Source of the DNA: Streptomyces sp. CC0208
Lineage (GTDB): Bacteria > Actinomycetota > Actinomycetes > Streptomycetales > Streptomycetaceae
DNA: 64,000 nt
NCBI RefSeq assembly: GCF_003443735.1
Contig: NZ_CP031969.1
Span: 868,001 to 932,000, forward strand
Direction of reading: 5' to 3'
The position numbers and the translations under genes were made by a program. Each line of letters begins with the position of its first letter. Within the stretch, counting starts at the first letter, position 1. The notes beneath the pieces are model-generated. The model did not search any database. It was not told the origin of the DNA and saw nothing but the letters and a program-made list of their open reading frames with translations. Below, piece after piece: positions 35,144-43,365 of the stretch.

Positions 35144-35620
35144 GTGAGCGACATGGACAAGCCACTTCCCGCCGAGGAACTCGGCCACCGCGTCTCCGAG
35201 GTGTTCGACCTGGTCGGCGCGCTCTACCGGCGCGGCCTGCGCAAACTGGAGCAGGAAGAGGCGGACCGGGGGATGTCCGTCGGCGTGCGGTCCGTCCTCG
35301 TCCTGCTGCACCGGTACGGACCCATGACGGTTCCTCAGATGGCCCGGATCATGGCGCTGACCCGGCAGTTCGTGCAGCGCATGAACAACGAGGCGATGGA
35401 CCGGGGCTGGACCGAGGCCACGCCCAACCCCGCGCACCAGCGGTCCATGCTCATCCGGATCACGGACGAGGGCGTGGCCGTCATCACCGCGATCCTGGCG
35501 CGCGAGCACGCCCTGAACCGACAGGTCGGCGGCGGCGAGCTGACGGAGGCCGAACTGCGGGCATGCGTACGCGTGTTGAAGGAAATGCTGCGGACCTTCG
35601 ACCACGTGGACGTGGACTGA
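35144..35620 (+). CDS. MarR-family transcriptional regulator
   Basis: This 158-residue protein has the MarR winged-helix layout: helical dimerisation ends and a DNA-binding core with SVGVRSVLVLLHRYGPMTVPQMARIMALTRQFVQRMNNEAMDRGWTEATPNPAHQRS, the last part being the wing. MarR proteins repress neighbouring genes until a phenolic or other ligand releases them. The two matching palindromes at 35086 and 35117 lie between it and the divergent hydrolase, so it should repress both that gene and itself. The start is GTG 35144. It is convergent with the CapA-like gene 12 bp later. Confidence 0.92.
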   Translation: MSDMDKPLPAEELGHRVSEVFDLVGALYRRGLRKLEQEEADRGMSVGVRSVLVLLHRYGPMTVPQMARIMALTRQFVQRMNNEAMDRGWTEATPNPAHQRSMLIRITDEGVAVITAILAREHALNRQVGGGELTEAELRACVRVLKEMLRTFDHVDVD

Positions 35621-35632
35621 CCTACCGCCCCC

Positions 35633-36781
35633 CTACTGCCCCATCGTGAGCCCGTCCTCGGCCGCGCCCCGGCTCAGCACCACCTCCCGGATCCGGTCGC
35701 GGACACCCTCGACGTCGGCGCCCTGCGCGATCGCCTGGTTGAGGTTGACCACCCGGCCGGCGTCCACGTCGAACATCTGCGGGACGAACTCCGCCTTCGC
35801 GACCCGCCAGCGCTCCCCCGGCCGGGCGGGCGGCGCGAACGTGAAGCGGCCGAGGGTGGACTGGTTGCCGCGCGGGTCCTGGGCGCCCTCGTGGTTGAAC
35901 ATCTCGCCGGCGATCTGGTCGCCCATGCCGTAGACGACCCAGGTGCCGTTGACCTTCTCGTACGCCTGCGGGACATGGGCGTGGGTGCCGAGGATCAGGT
36001 CGACGTCGGGACGGCCGCCGGTGCGGGCGGCGGTCAGGTCGCGGGCCAGGGCCACTTGCTGCTCGTCGGGGGCGTCCTGCCATTCCGTGCCCCAGTGCAG
36101 CGACACGACGACCACGTCGGCGCCCGCCTTCCGAGCGGCCCGCGCGTCCGCGAGGATCCGGTTCTCGTCCATCAGGTTCACCGCCCAGGGCTGTCCCTGG
36201 GGCAGCGGGAAGCCGTTGGTGTCATAGGTGTAGGCGAGGTGGGCGACCTTCGCCGGGCCCGCGCGCAGGACGGTGACCGTGCGCGCCTCACCCTCGGTAC
36301 GGGCCGATCCGGCGTGTCGTACGCCCGCACGGTCCAGGGCGTCGAGTGTGCGGCGGATTCCTTCGCTGCCGTCGTCGAGGCTGTGGTTGGAGGCGGTGGA
36401 GCAGCCGTCGTAGCCGGTGACGGCGAGGGCCTGTGCCACCTCGGGCGGCGACTTGAAGGTCGGATAGCCGGTGTAGTCGCCGTTCGCGCCGTAGACGGTC
36501 TCCATGTGACACAGCGCCAGATCGGCGTGGGAGACGACGGAACGGATTCCGGCCAGCATCGGGCCGAAGTCGTAGCCGCTCCCGCCCGCGTCGAAGCGGG
36601 CCCGGTCGATGATCGAACTGTGCGGCAGGACGTCACCGGAGGCGACGAGCGTGAAACCGCGCGGTGCGGCGGCGGACGGGGCAGGATGCCCGGGTGTCGC
36701 GTGCTCGTGCGCCTGGCAGGCCGCCCCTCCGGCGAGAAGGGCCGTGAGGGCCAGGGCAACCTGCTGTCTGCGTGCAATCAT
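35633..36781 (-). CDS. CapA-family lipoprotein (poly-gamma-glutamate synthesis protein-like)
   Basis: This 382-residue protein has a lipoprotein signal peptide with Cys22 (LLAGGAAC) and a metallophosphatase-like CapA domain. Conserved segments are FTLVASGDVLPHSSI, DLALCHMETVYG, GYDGCSTASNHSLDDG, VVVSLHWGTEW and LILGTHAHVPQAYE, which carry the Asp, His and Asn metal ligands of the PGA_cap family. CapA/PgsA is needed for poly-gamma-glutamate in Bacillus, but in actinobacteria these proteins occur without the synthase and their substrate is unknown. It acts outside the membrane. No capB/capC gene is present nearby. Confidence 0.9.
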   Translation of the reverse strand: MIARRQQVALALTALLAGGAACQAHEHATPGHPAPSAAAPRGFTLVASGDVLPHSSIIDRARFDAGGSGYDFGPMLAGIRSVVSHADLALCHMETVYGANGDYTGYPTFKSPPEVAQALAVTGYDGCSTASNHSLDDGSEGIRRTLDALDRAGVRHAGSARTEGEARTVTVLRAGPAKVAHLAYTYDTNGFPLPQGQPWAVNLMDENRILADARAARKAGADVVVVSLHWGTEWQDAPDEQQVALARDLTAARTGGRPDVDLILGTHAHVPQAYEKVNGTWVVYGMGDQIAGEMFNHEGAQDPRGNQSTLGRFTFAPPARPGERWRVAKAEFVPQMFDVDAGRVVNLNQAIAQGADVEGVRDRIREVVLSRGAAEDGLTMGQ

Positions 36782-36980
36782 CAGCTCACCCCACTGAGGT
36801 CATATTTACTGACGAATAGGTATGAGCTTGTCCGTGTCCGCAAACGGTCTGGCCGCCTTGTTGACCCGTCCGGGGCGGAAGGGACCGTTCACCGAACCGT
36901 TCGTCGACGCGATCGACCGTCCGCCGCACATCCTTGTGCGTGCCCTGTCCCCCGGCCCCGCGCTGAGGTGCCATACGGCC

Positions 36981-37526
36981 ATGACGGCCGGAACCACCCT
37001 CACGAACGGGACGACCGCCGAGCACGAGCTCGCCGCACTGCAGCGGGAGCACGGCCGGCCCCTCTTCGCGCTCCTCCTCCGGCTCAGCGACGGCGACCGG
37101 CAGCGCGCCGAGGATCTCGTGCAGGAGACCCTCGTACGCGCCTGGCAGCATCCCGAGGCGCTGCGGGCCGACGACTTCGAGTCCGTACGGCCATGGCTGC
37201 TGACCGTGGGGCGGCGGCTCGCGATCGACGCGCGGCGGGCCCGGCAGGCGCGTCCCGCCGAGGTCGGCGACGCGGTGCTGGAGAACGCCCGGGTGTGCGC
37301 CGACCACGCCGAGCGGGCGGCCGCGGCCCTCGACGTACGCGAGGCTGTGAAGACACTCACTCCGGAGCACCGTGAAGTCCTGGTGCTGGTGTATTTCCAG
37401 GGGGCGAGTGTGGCGGAGGCCGCCGAAATCCTGCGGATTCCGCCCGGTACCGTGAAGTCCCGCGCGTACTACGCGCTGCGCGCCCTGCGCCGGGTGCTTC
37501 CGGGATACGCGGCCGACCTGCGATGA
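36981..37526 (+). CDS. ECF-type RNA polymerase sigma factor
   Basis: This 181-residue protein has sigma region 2 (about residues 25-90, with DRQRAEDLVQETLVRAWQHP and RPWLLTVGRRLAIDARRAR) and region 4 (about 118-172, with LTPEHREVLVLVYFQGASVAEAAEILRIPPGTVKSRAYYALRALR). It lacks regions 1 and 3, as ECF sigma factors do. The start is ATG 36981; the open frame upstream to 36822 is not sigma-like. The likely anti-sigma factor gene is at 38329, separated by one unknown gene. Targets are unknown; auto-regulation is common in this class. Confidence 0.92.
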   Translation: MTAGTTLTNGTTAEHELAALQREHGRPLFALLLRLSDGDRQRAEDLVQETLVRAWQHPEALRADDFESVRPWLLTVGRRLAIDARRARQARPAEVGDAVLENARVCADHAERAAAALDVREAVKTLTPEHREVLVLVYFQGASVAEAAEILRIPPGTVKSRAYYALRALRRVLPGYAADLR

Positions 37527-37662
37527 AACCAATGGGAAAGTCAAACCTCCGTAAAGCGCCTTGCTGAGGACCCCGGTTGAGTAATCGGCTGTCCCTATCC
37601 GTGTTCCGGACTGGGAGCCCGGGGTCGGGCGACGCGCACGCACCGGAGGAAGGCAGGAAGGG

Positions 37663-38178
37663 ATGCTGCACAGAGGTCAAGAGAGCACGGAGGGCACCGG
37701 CGGCGGCGAACTCGTCGTCCCCATGGCCTGGTTGTACGCCGAGTACATCGCCGACGAGCTGCTGCGTTCCGGCGATCTGATGCCGCCGACGTCCTTCGAG
37801 TTCCGTGCCGGACGGGACGCGCTGGCGCTCACCGTCTTCCTCGCCGACACCGAGGGAGAGCTCTCCGGCATCCAGGTCGTCTCGCAGCTGGAGAACTGGC
37901 TGTCCCTGACGGCCTACGACCAGCCGTGGCAGGAATGGGTGTGCGAGCGGATGGCCGCGCTGACCGCCGAGGCGGTCGCCACCGGCGAGCCCGCCGCGGA
38001 CCTCGAACTCGCGGCCGCGGCCTGGCGCTGGCTGGAGGAGACGGAGCTGCTCGCACCCGACCTGAACGCCGTGCCGGGCGGCGGGGCCGGGGTCGGTGAG
38101 GACGAGGGACCGAAGGTGTGGACACCGGCCTGGCAGCTCGGTCTGCCGCTCGGCCACCTCGCCATCCACCTCTTCTAG
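37663..38178 (+). CDS. Hypothetical acidic protein between sigma and anti-sigma genes
   Basis: I do not recognise this 171-residue protein. It is acidic (many Glu and Asp), lacks a signal peptide and membrane helices, and contains helical stretches such as WLYAEYIADELLRS and LAAAAWRWLEETELL, with a central beta segment ALALTVFLADTEGE. ATG 37663 is preceded by GGAAGG. It lies 136 bp after the sigma gene and 150 bp before the anti-sigma gene on the same strand, so it may be expressed with either. A role in the same regulatory unit is only inferred from position. Confidence 0.6.
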   Translation: MLHRGQESTEGTGGGELVVPMAWLYAEYIADELLRSGDLMPPTSFEFRAGRDALALTVFLADTEGELSGIQVVSQLENWLSLTAYDQPWQEWVCERMAALTAEAVATGEPAADLELAAAAWRWLEETELLAPDLNAVPGGGAGVGEDEGPKVWTPAWQLGLPLGHLAIHLF

Positions 38179-38328
38179 ATTCCTTTGATTCGGACCAATC
38201 CGCGGGGCCGACCGCTCCGAATCCCTTGGTCACGATTCTGTCTACGCCTTGAGTGATTCGGCGGGCTGGTGCGTACCGGTGGGAGCAAGGAGTAACCCCA
38301 CCCACACCCAACGGCACGAGGTTTCGGC

Positions 38329-38982
38329 ATGAGGTCCTTGGAGAGGCATCGCGACGTCGGCGCGTACGCGCTCGGCGTGCTGGACGAGGCGGAGGCCTTC
38401 CGCTTCGAGGACCACCTCATGGAGTGCCCCCAGTGCGCGGCACACGTGACCGAGTTCGGTCCTGTGACCCGTCAGATGATGCTGTACCGCCGGGCGACAC
38501 CGCGGGTGGTGCACCCGATGGCGCAGCCGGGCCCCCAGCTCCTGGGCCGCCTCCTCGACGAGGTCGCGACCCGCCACCGGGCGCGCCGCAGGCGGCTGTT
38601 GTACGCGGTGGCCGCCTCGGTGGTCCTGACCGTGGGCGGTTCCAGCCTCGCCATGACGGCGGGCGGCGACGCGGCACGGACCAGCAGCATCGAGGCCACC
38701 GACGCCCGCTCCGGCGTGTGGGCCCAGGTCACCACCGAGGACGAGGACTGGGGCACCCAGGTGGAGCTCAAGGTCAAGGACGAGTCCGGCCCCCGCGCCT
38801 GTCACCTCGTCGCGATCAGCCAGGACGGCAAGGAGGAGACCGTCACCGGCTGGAACGCCACCGGGCACGCCACCGGCGACAACACCATGATGGGCAGCTC
38901 CACCTTCCACGCCGACCAGATCGACCGCTACGAGGTCAGGACGTCGGGCGGGGAGCATCTGGTGACGCTGGAGCCGGGCTGA
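38329..38982 (+). CDS. Membrane-bound zinc-type anti-sigma factor
   Basis: This 217-residue protein begins with a zinc-binding anti-sigma (ZAS/zf-HC2) domain: GAYALGVLDEAEAFRFEDHLMECPQCAAHV contains H-x3-C-x2-C (His29, Cys33, Cys36). One transmembrane helix follows at about residues 86-107 (LLYAVAASVVLTVGGSSLAM). The outside part has a beta-rich domain ending VRTSGGEHLVTLEP, like RskA C-terminal domains. It would hold an ECF sigma factor at the membrane and release it on a signal; the sigma factor at 36981 is the obvious partner, although the genes are not directly adjacent. Confidence 0.88.
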   Translation: MRSLERHRDVGAYALGVLDEAEAFRFEDHLMECPQCAAHVTEFGPVTRQMMLYRRATPRVVHPMAQPGPQLLGRLLDEVATRHRARRRRLLYAVAASVVLTVGGSSLAMTAGGDAARTSSIEATDARSGVWAQVTTEDEDWGTQVELKVKDESGPRACHLVAISQDGKEETVTGWNATGHATGDNTMMGSSTFHADQIDRYEVRTSGGEHLVTLEPG

Positions 38983-38992
38983 CGACGTCCGG

Positions 38993-39856
38993 TCACTTGA
39001 GCAGTCGCGACAACCGCCGGTCCGCCAGAAGCTTGCCGCCCGTCTGACAGGTGGGGCAGTACTGGAGGGAGGAGTCGCTGAAGGAGACCTCCCTGATGGT
39101 GTCGCCGCAGACGGGGCAGGGATCGCCGGTGCGGCCGTGGACCCGCAGGCCGGACTTCTTCTCCGACTTCAGGCGGCCCGCCGCCACCCCCCTCGAGCGC
39201 TCCACCGCTTCGGTGAGGGTCGTGCGCAGGGCCCGGTAGAGGGTCTCGGTCTCCTCGGGGGTCAGGGACGCGGCCAGTTTGAAGGGGGACATGCGTGCCG
39301 CGTGCAGGATCTCGTCGCTGTAGGCGTTGCCCACACCGGCGATGAGGGTCTGGTCGCGCAGGGCGCCCTTCAGCTGTCGGCGTTCGGCCTTCAGCAGGGC
39401 CGCGAAGCGCTCCCCGTCGAAGTCCTCGGCCAGCGGGTCGGGGCCCAGGCGGGCGATGCCGGGAACCTCCTGAGGGTCTGCCACCACGTACACCGCGAGG
39501 CGCTTCTGCGTGCCCGCCTCGGTGAGGTCGAAGCCCGCGCCGGTCTCCAGCGCCACCCGGAGGGCGAGGGGGCCCTTGCCGGGGCGGGGCGGGCCGTCGG
39601 GGAGGCGGTCCTTCCAGTGCAGCCAGCCCGCGCGGGCCAGATGGGTGACCAGGTGCGGGCCGCCGTCCGTCTCCAGGTCGAGGAACTTGCCGTGGCGGTG
39701 CACGGCGACCACCTCGCGGCCCTCGACGGCGGTGAGCGGAGGGTCGTACGTCTTCAGGACGCTGATGGCCACCGGCAGCACGCGCACCATCTCGTGTCCG
39801 ACCAGGTTCTCGGTCAGGAAGTCCTTGAGCGCTTCCACCTCGGGCAGTTCCGGCAT
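38993..39856 (-). CDS. Fpg/Nei-family DNA glycosylase
   Basis: This 287-residue base-excision-repair enzyme starts MPELPEVEALKDFL: after removal of Met1, Pro2 becomes the catalytic N-terminal nucleophile and Glu3 the partner. A helix-two-turn-helix motif lies at DQTLIAGVGNAYSDEILHAARMSP. The C-terminal zinc finger has CPVC and CPTC, with GLRVHGRTGDPCPVCG preceding. The family removes oxidised bases and cuts the abasic site. Subfamily (Fpg, Nei or the AtFPG-like actinobacterial group) is unclear. It is convergent with the anti-sigma gene. Confidence 0.93.
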   Translation of the reverse strand: MPELPEVEALKDFLTENLVGHEMVRVLPVAISVLKTYDPPLTAVEGREVVAVHRHGKFLDLETDGGPHLVTHLARAGWLHWKDRLPDGPPRPGKGPLALRVALETGAGFDLTEAGTQKRLAVYVVADPQEVPGIARLGPDPLAEDFDGERFAALLKAERRQLKGALRDQTLIAGVGNAYSDEILHAARMSPFKLAASLTPEETETLYRALRTTLTEAVERSRGVAAGRLKSEKKSGLRVHGRTGDPCPVCGDTIREVSFSDSSLQYCPTCQTGGKLLADRRLSRLLK

Positions 39857-39892
39857 ACGTCCAGAGTGCCACCGGGGGCCGCTGTGGTCAGC

Positions 39893-41998
39893 TCAGGTCC
39901 GCTCCCCCACGACGAACTCGCACCACACGCACTTCCCGCCGCCCCGCGCCTCCACGCCCCACACATCGCTCAGCAGGTCGACCAGGAGCAGGCCCCGGCC
40001 CGAGACCCCCGACTCGCCCGCCTCCCGGCGGCGGGGCAGGGCGCTGGAGGAGTCCTCGACCTCGACGCGCATCCGCCGGTCGGAGGCGGTCAGGACCCGC
40101 AGGGTGACGATCGCGGCGCCCTCGGTGTGCATCAGGGCGTTGGTGATCAGCTCGTCGGCGACCAGTTCGATCTCGTCGGAGCGCTCCCGCGCGCCCCAGG
40201 CGCCGACCGCGGTCCGGATCATGTGCCGGGCCCCGGTGAGGGCCTCGGGGTCCCCGGGCGCCACGTGCTGCTGGAGGCGGCCGCCGGACTGCGGGGTGTC
40301 CAGAGCCCGGCGGCGCAGCAGGAGCAGTGCCACGTCGTCGTCGCCTGCGCGTTCCTCGGCCACGTCGATGAGCCGGTCGGCGAGCTCCCACACGTCGGCG
40401 GGACCCACGGCGATGAGGCTCGCGAGGATCTGCATGCCCTCGTCGAGGTCGACGCCGGGCTGTTCGACCAGCCCGTCGGTGCACAGCAGCAGGGTGCCCC
40501 CGGGGTCGAGTTCGAGGGTGGCGACGGGATAGTCGAGCTGCCCGAACTCGGCGGACAGCCCGAGCGGCAGTCCCCCCTGGACGGTCACCCGGCGGCAGCT
40601 GCCGTCGGCGTGCCGGACCAGCGGGTCGATGTGGCCCGCGCGGACGACCTGGACGACTCCGGTGGCGAGGTCGGCCTCGGCGTACAGACAGGTCGCGAAG
40701 CGGTCGGTGTCGAGCTCGTGGAGGAAGACGGAGGCCCGGGCCATCACGGTGGCCGGGGGGTGGCCCTCGGCGGCGTAGGCCCGCAGCACGATCCGCAGCT
40801 GACCCATGACGGCGGCGGCATGGGTGTCATGGCCCTGGACGTCGCCGATGACGGCACCGACGCGGCCTCCCCCGGAGGGGGTACCCCCAGGCAGCGGGAT
40901 CAGGTCGTACCAGTCGCCGCCGATGTCCCGGGGCAGCGAACCCTCGGCGCCGGCGGCCCGGTAGCGGACGGCGACGTCGGCGCCGCGGACGCTCGGGATG
41001 GTGCGCGGCAGCATGGCCTGCTGGAGACCGGTGGCGAGATCCTTCTGCTGCTCGTAGAGCATGGCCCGCTGGAGGCTCTGGGCGATGCTGCTGCCGAGGG
41101 CGATGAGGACGTTGCGGTCCTCGGGGGTGAAACCGCGCCGGTCGCTGTAGAGCAGGCCCATGGCGCCGATCGGGCGGGCCTCGGCGATCAGCGGGAGGTA
41201 GGCCGCGGAGGTGATGTTGAGTCCCGTGATGTGCGGCCACAGGATCGGGTAGCGGTCCGCGAACTCCTCCGGCGACTCGATGAACCGGGGAGTGAGCGTG
41301 CGCACGGCCTCGCTCATCGGGTACGGCTCGTCGATCCGGGTGATGTCGGTGCCGGGCACGAAGCTGCCCGCGGGGCCCTCGGCGATCAGCCGGATGCGAC
41401 CCGCCTCGACGAGGCCCATGACCAGGCTGGTGGCGCCGAGATGGGTGAGTCCGTGGGTGTCCTTGAGGACGTCGATGACGTCCTGGACGGTCCGGGCGTG
41501 GGCGAGGGCGGCCGTGGTCAGCTGGACGACGTTGGTCTGCCGGCGCCGGACCTCGTCCTGGGCGGCCTGCTCCCTGCGGGCCTCCAGTTCGGCCATCTCC
41601 TGGGTGGCGTCACGGACGATCCCGACGATCCGGCGCGGGCGGCCCGTCTCGTCGCGCCGGATGTAGCCCTGGGTGTGGGTCCAGCGCAGGGTGCCGTCAC
41701 GGCAGCGCAGCCGGAAGTAGGTGCCGTAGTTCTCGCTGCCGTCCTTGATGGCCTGGGCGACCAGGGCGTCCAGCCGGTGCGCCTCGGCCCTCGGGACCCG
41801 GACGGCGAGGCTCATCGGGTTGTCGTCGTATTCGTCGGGGCGCAGATCGAAGACCTCGTGGGCCTGGGCGTCCATGTGGAACAGACCGCTGTCGAGGTCC
41901 CAGTCGAAGCTGCCCATGCGGTTGAGCGCCAGGATCGGGTCCGGGTGGGCGGGCCAGTCGTCCGGGAGTGACAGGGCGCTCGCTCCCCGATCAACCAT
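39893..41998 (-). CDS. PAS-GAF-SpoIIE phosphatase with C-terminal HATPase kinase domain
   Basis: This 701-residue cytoplasmic regulator has a PAS/PAC domain (about 20-140, with WTHTQGYIRRDETGRPRRIVGIVRDAT), a GAF domain (about 160-315), a PP2C/SpoIIE phosphatase (about 340-560) with DIGGDWYDLIPL, VIGDVQGHD and DGLVEQPG, and an anti-sigma-factor-like HATPase_c domain (about 575-695) with ELVADELITNALMHT and GRGLLLVDLLSDVWG. It thus combines phosphatase and RsbW-like kinase in one chain, a common streptomycete form that controls anti-sigma-factor antagonists. No partner STAS gene lies beside it. The product starts MVDRGASAL. Confidence 0.92.
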   Translation of the reverse strand: MVDRGASALSLPDDWPAHPDPILALNRMGSFDWDLDSGLFHMDAQAHEVFDLRPDEYDDNPMSLAVRVPRAEAHRLDALVAQAIKDGSENYGTYFRLRCRDGTLRWTHTQGYIRRDETGRPRRIVGIVRDATQEMAELEARREQAAQDEVRRRQTNVVQLTTAALAHARTVQDVIDVLKDTHGLTHLGATSLVMGLVEAGRIRLIAEGPAGSFVPGTDITRIDEPYPMSEAVRTLTPRFIESPEEFADRYPILWPHITGLNITSAAYLPLIAEARPIGAMGLLYSDRRGFTPEDRNVLIALGSSIAQSLQRAMLYEQQKDLATGLQQAMLPRTIPSVRGADVAVRYRAAGAEGSLPRDIGGDWYDLIPLPGGTPSGGGRVGAVIGDVQGHDTHAAAVMGQLRIVLRAYAAEGHPPATVMARASVFLHELDTDRFATCLYAEADLATGVVQVVRAGHIDPLVRHADGSCRRVTVQGGLPLGLSAEFGQLDYPVATLELDPGGTLLLCTDGLVEQPGVDLDEGMQILASLIAVGPADVWELADRLIDVAEERAGDDDVALLLLRRRALDTPQSGGRLQQHVAPGDPEALTGARHMIRTAVGAWGARERSDEIELVADELITNALMHTEGAAIVTLRVLTASDRRMRVEVEDSSSALPRRREAGESGVSGRGLLLVDLLSDVWGVEARGGGKCVWCEFVVGERT

Positions 41999-42060
41999 GG
42001 AGCCACCTTGCCAGGATTTGCCCGATTCTTCGACCGGGAGACGGGTACGTTCGGCAGCCG

Positions 42061-43233
42061 TCAGGCACCGAAGACGTCGGTAGGGCTGTCGAAGACGGTG
42101 TCGGTGCCGGTCGGGGTGGCGGGCTCGTCGGGGATGAGCCCGCCTCCGTCAGGGAGGTCGGGGGTGTCCGGGACGGTCTCGGGGCCGATCCCGGTCCCGG
42201 GGTCCGCGGGGACGGTCGTACGGGTGCCGTCCGGCGGGACGACGGGGGTCCCTGGCCGCGTCGTGAACGGCGGGGTGCCGGTGGCGGTGGGCGCGGGGCA
42301 GCCCTCGTCGTACGGCTTCGCGGTGGGCGTGGCGGTGGCGCCGGGCGTGGCGGTGCCGCCGGGCGTGACGGTGGCGGTCGGGGTCGGGGTCGGGCAGTCG
42401 GGCGCGGGCCGCTGCGGGTCGGCGCCGAAGGACGTGTCCGGGGATGCGCTGGCGCCCGGGGGCACCGTCGGGGTCAGCGCCTCCGGCGTGGGCGGGGGTA
42501 CGACGTGGTCGTGCCGGCAGTCGTGGTCGATCCGGCGTTCGATCCAGGTGTTGTCGACGAGGTCGATGATCGTGATGTCCATGACGAGCTGCTCGCTGGG
42601 GGTCACCACGATCACCTGGGTGGGCCGGTATCCGGACCACGGCTGCCCGCTGACGACCGCGCCGCTCCGCATCGCCACCGGCGGCGTCAGGGGGTTGCCG
42701 CAGGCGCAGCGGACACGCGGGACGCCCCGGTTGTCGACGAGGACGGCGGTGCCCGCCTGGAGGACCGCCTGGAAGCCGCTCGCCTTGCCGCCGCGGTAGC
42801 CATGGTCGGTGACCCGGGTGTCGGCACGCAGGACGACCGGGGCGAGGCCGCGCAGATAGTCCGGGACCGCGGCCGGGGAGACCCCCGCGACCTGCGCGAA
42901 CGCGCGCGTCCTGGACGGGTCGGCGGTCAGGTCGACGATCTGCCGTGGCACGTCGCAGCTGCCGACGCGCTCGGTGCCGCCGTAGAGGCCGGGCGTCCCG
43001 CCGGAGACGGTCCGTGGGGCGGTCGGGTCCAGTCGGGGCGTGCGGGTGAGGGGCGCCGCCGTGGTCGCCGCCGAGCGGGTGAAGGGGCTCGGCCCCTGGG
43101 CCTGGGCCGGCTGGAGGAAGAGCTCACCCGTCGCCTCGACGCTGTTCTCGTCCCCGGCACCGCCGCAGCCGGCGACGAGGAGTGCCGCCGCGAGCGCGCA
43201 GGCCGTGACGAGGGTTCTGGTGGGTGTCCGCAC
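42061..43233 (-). CDS. Proline/threonine-rich lipoprotein (probably DUF6777 family)
   Basis: This 390-residue lipoprotein has lipobox LLVAGC (Cys23). The mature part begins ENSVEATGELFLQPAQAQGPSPFTRS and has a central domain with VPDYLRGLAPVVLRADTRVTDHGY, FQAVLQAGTAVLVDNRGVPRVRCACGNPLTPP and TQVIVVTPSEQLVMDITIIDL. From memory this matches the actinobacterial DUF6777 domain. The C-terminal 140 residues are low complexity, rich in Pro, Thr and Gly with TATPGA-type repeats. It should be anchored outside the membrane. Its function is unknown. Confidence 0.75.
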   Translation of the reverse strand: MRTPTRTLVTACALAAALLVAGCGGAGDENSVEATGELFLQPAQAQGPSPFTRSAATTAAPLTRTPRLDPTAPRTVSGGTPGLYGGTERVGSCDVPRQIVDLTADPSRTRAFAQVAGVSPAAVPDYLRGLAPVVLRADTRVTDHGYRGGKASGFQAVLQAGTAVLVDNRGVPRVRCACGNPLTPPVAMRSGAVVSGQPWSGYRPTQVIVVTPSEQLVMDITIIDLVDNTWIERRIDHDCRHDHVVPPPTPEALTPTVPPGASASPDTSFGADPQRPAPDCPTPTPTATVTPGGTATPGATATPTAKPYDEGCPAPTATGTPPFTTRPGTPVVPPDGTRTTVPADPGTGIGPETVPDTPDLPDGGGLIPDEPATPTGTDTVFDSPTDVFGA

Positions 43234-43365
43234 CGCGTTCTCCCGTCCGTCCCGGGCATTTCGTCACTATTGTCTGCTTCACTCACTTGGGTTACGCAAG
43301 CGGAAGGGAGGTACACGGAGAGTCACGCAGGACCGGCTGGACAATGGAGGCAGGAGAGCACGGCC

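Noticed and set aside
39137..41971. 944-codon plus-strand open frame
   Set aside because: It is the antisense shadow of the Fpg/Nei and PAS-GAF-PP2C genes, both of which have clear motifs; the composition is Gly/Val/Asp-rich without domains.
41968..43365. Upstream extension of the lipase maturation factor frame
   Set aside because: This part is antisense to the lipoprotein at 42061 and lacks family sequence; GTG 43366 has a ribosome-binding site.
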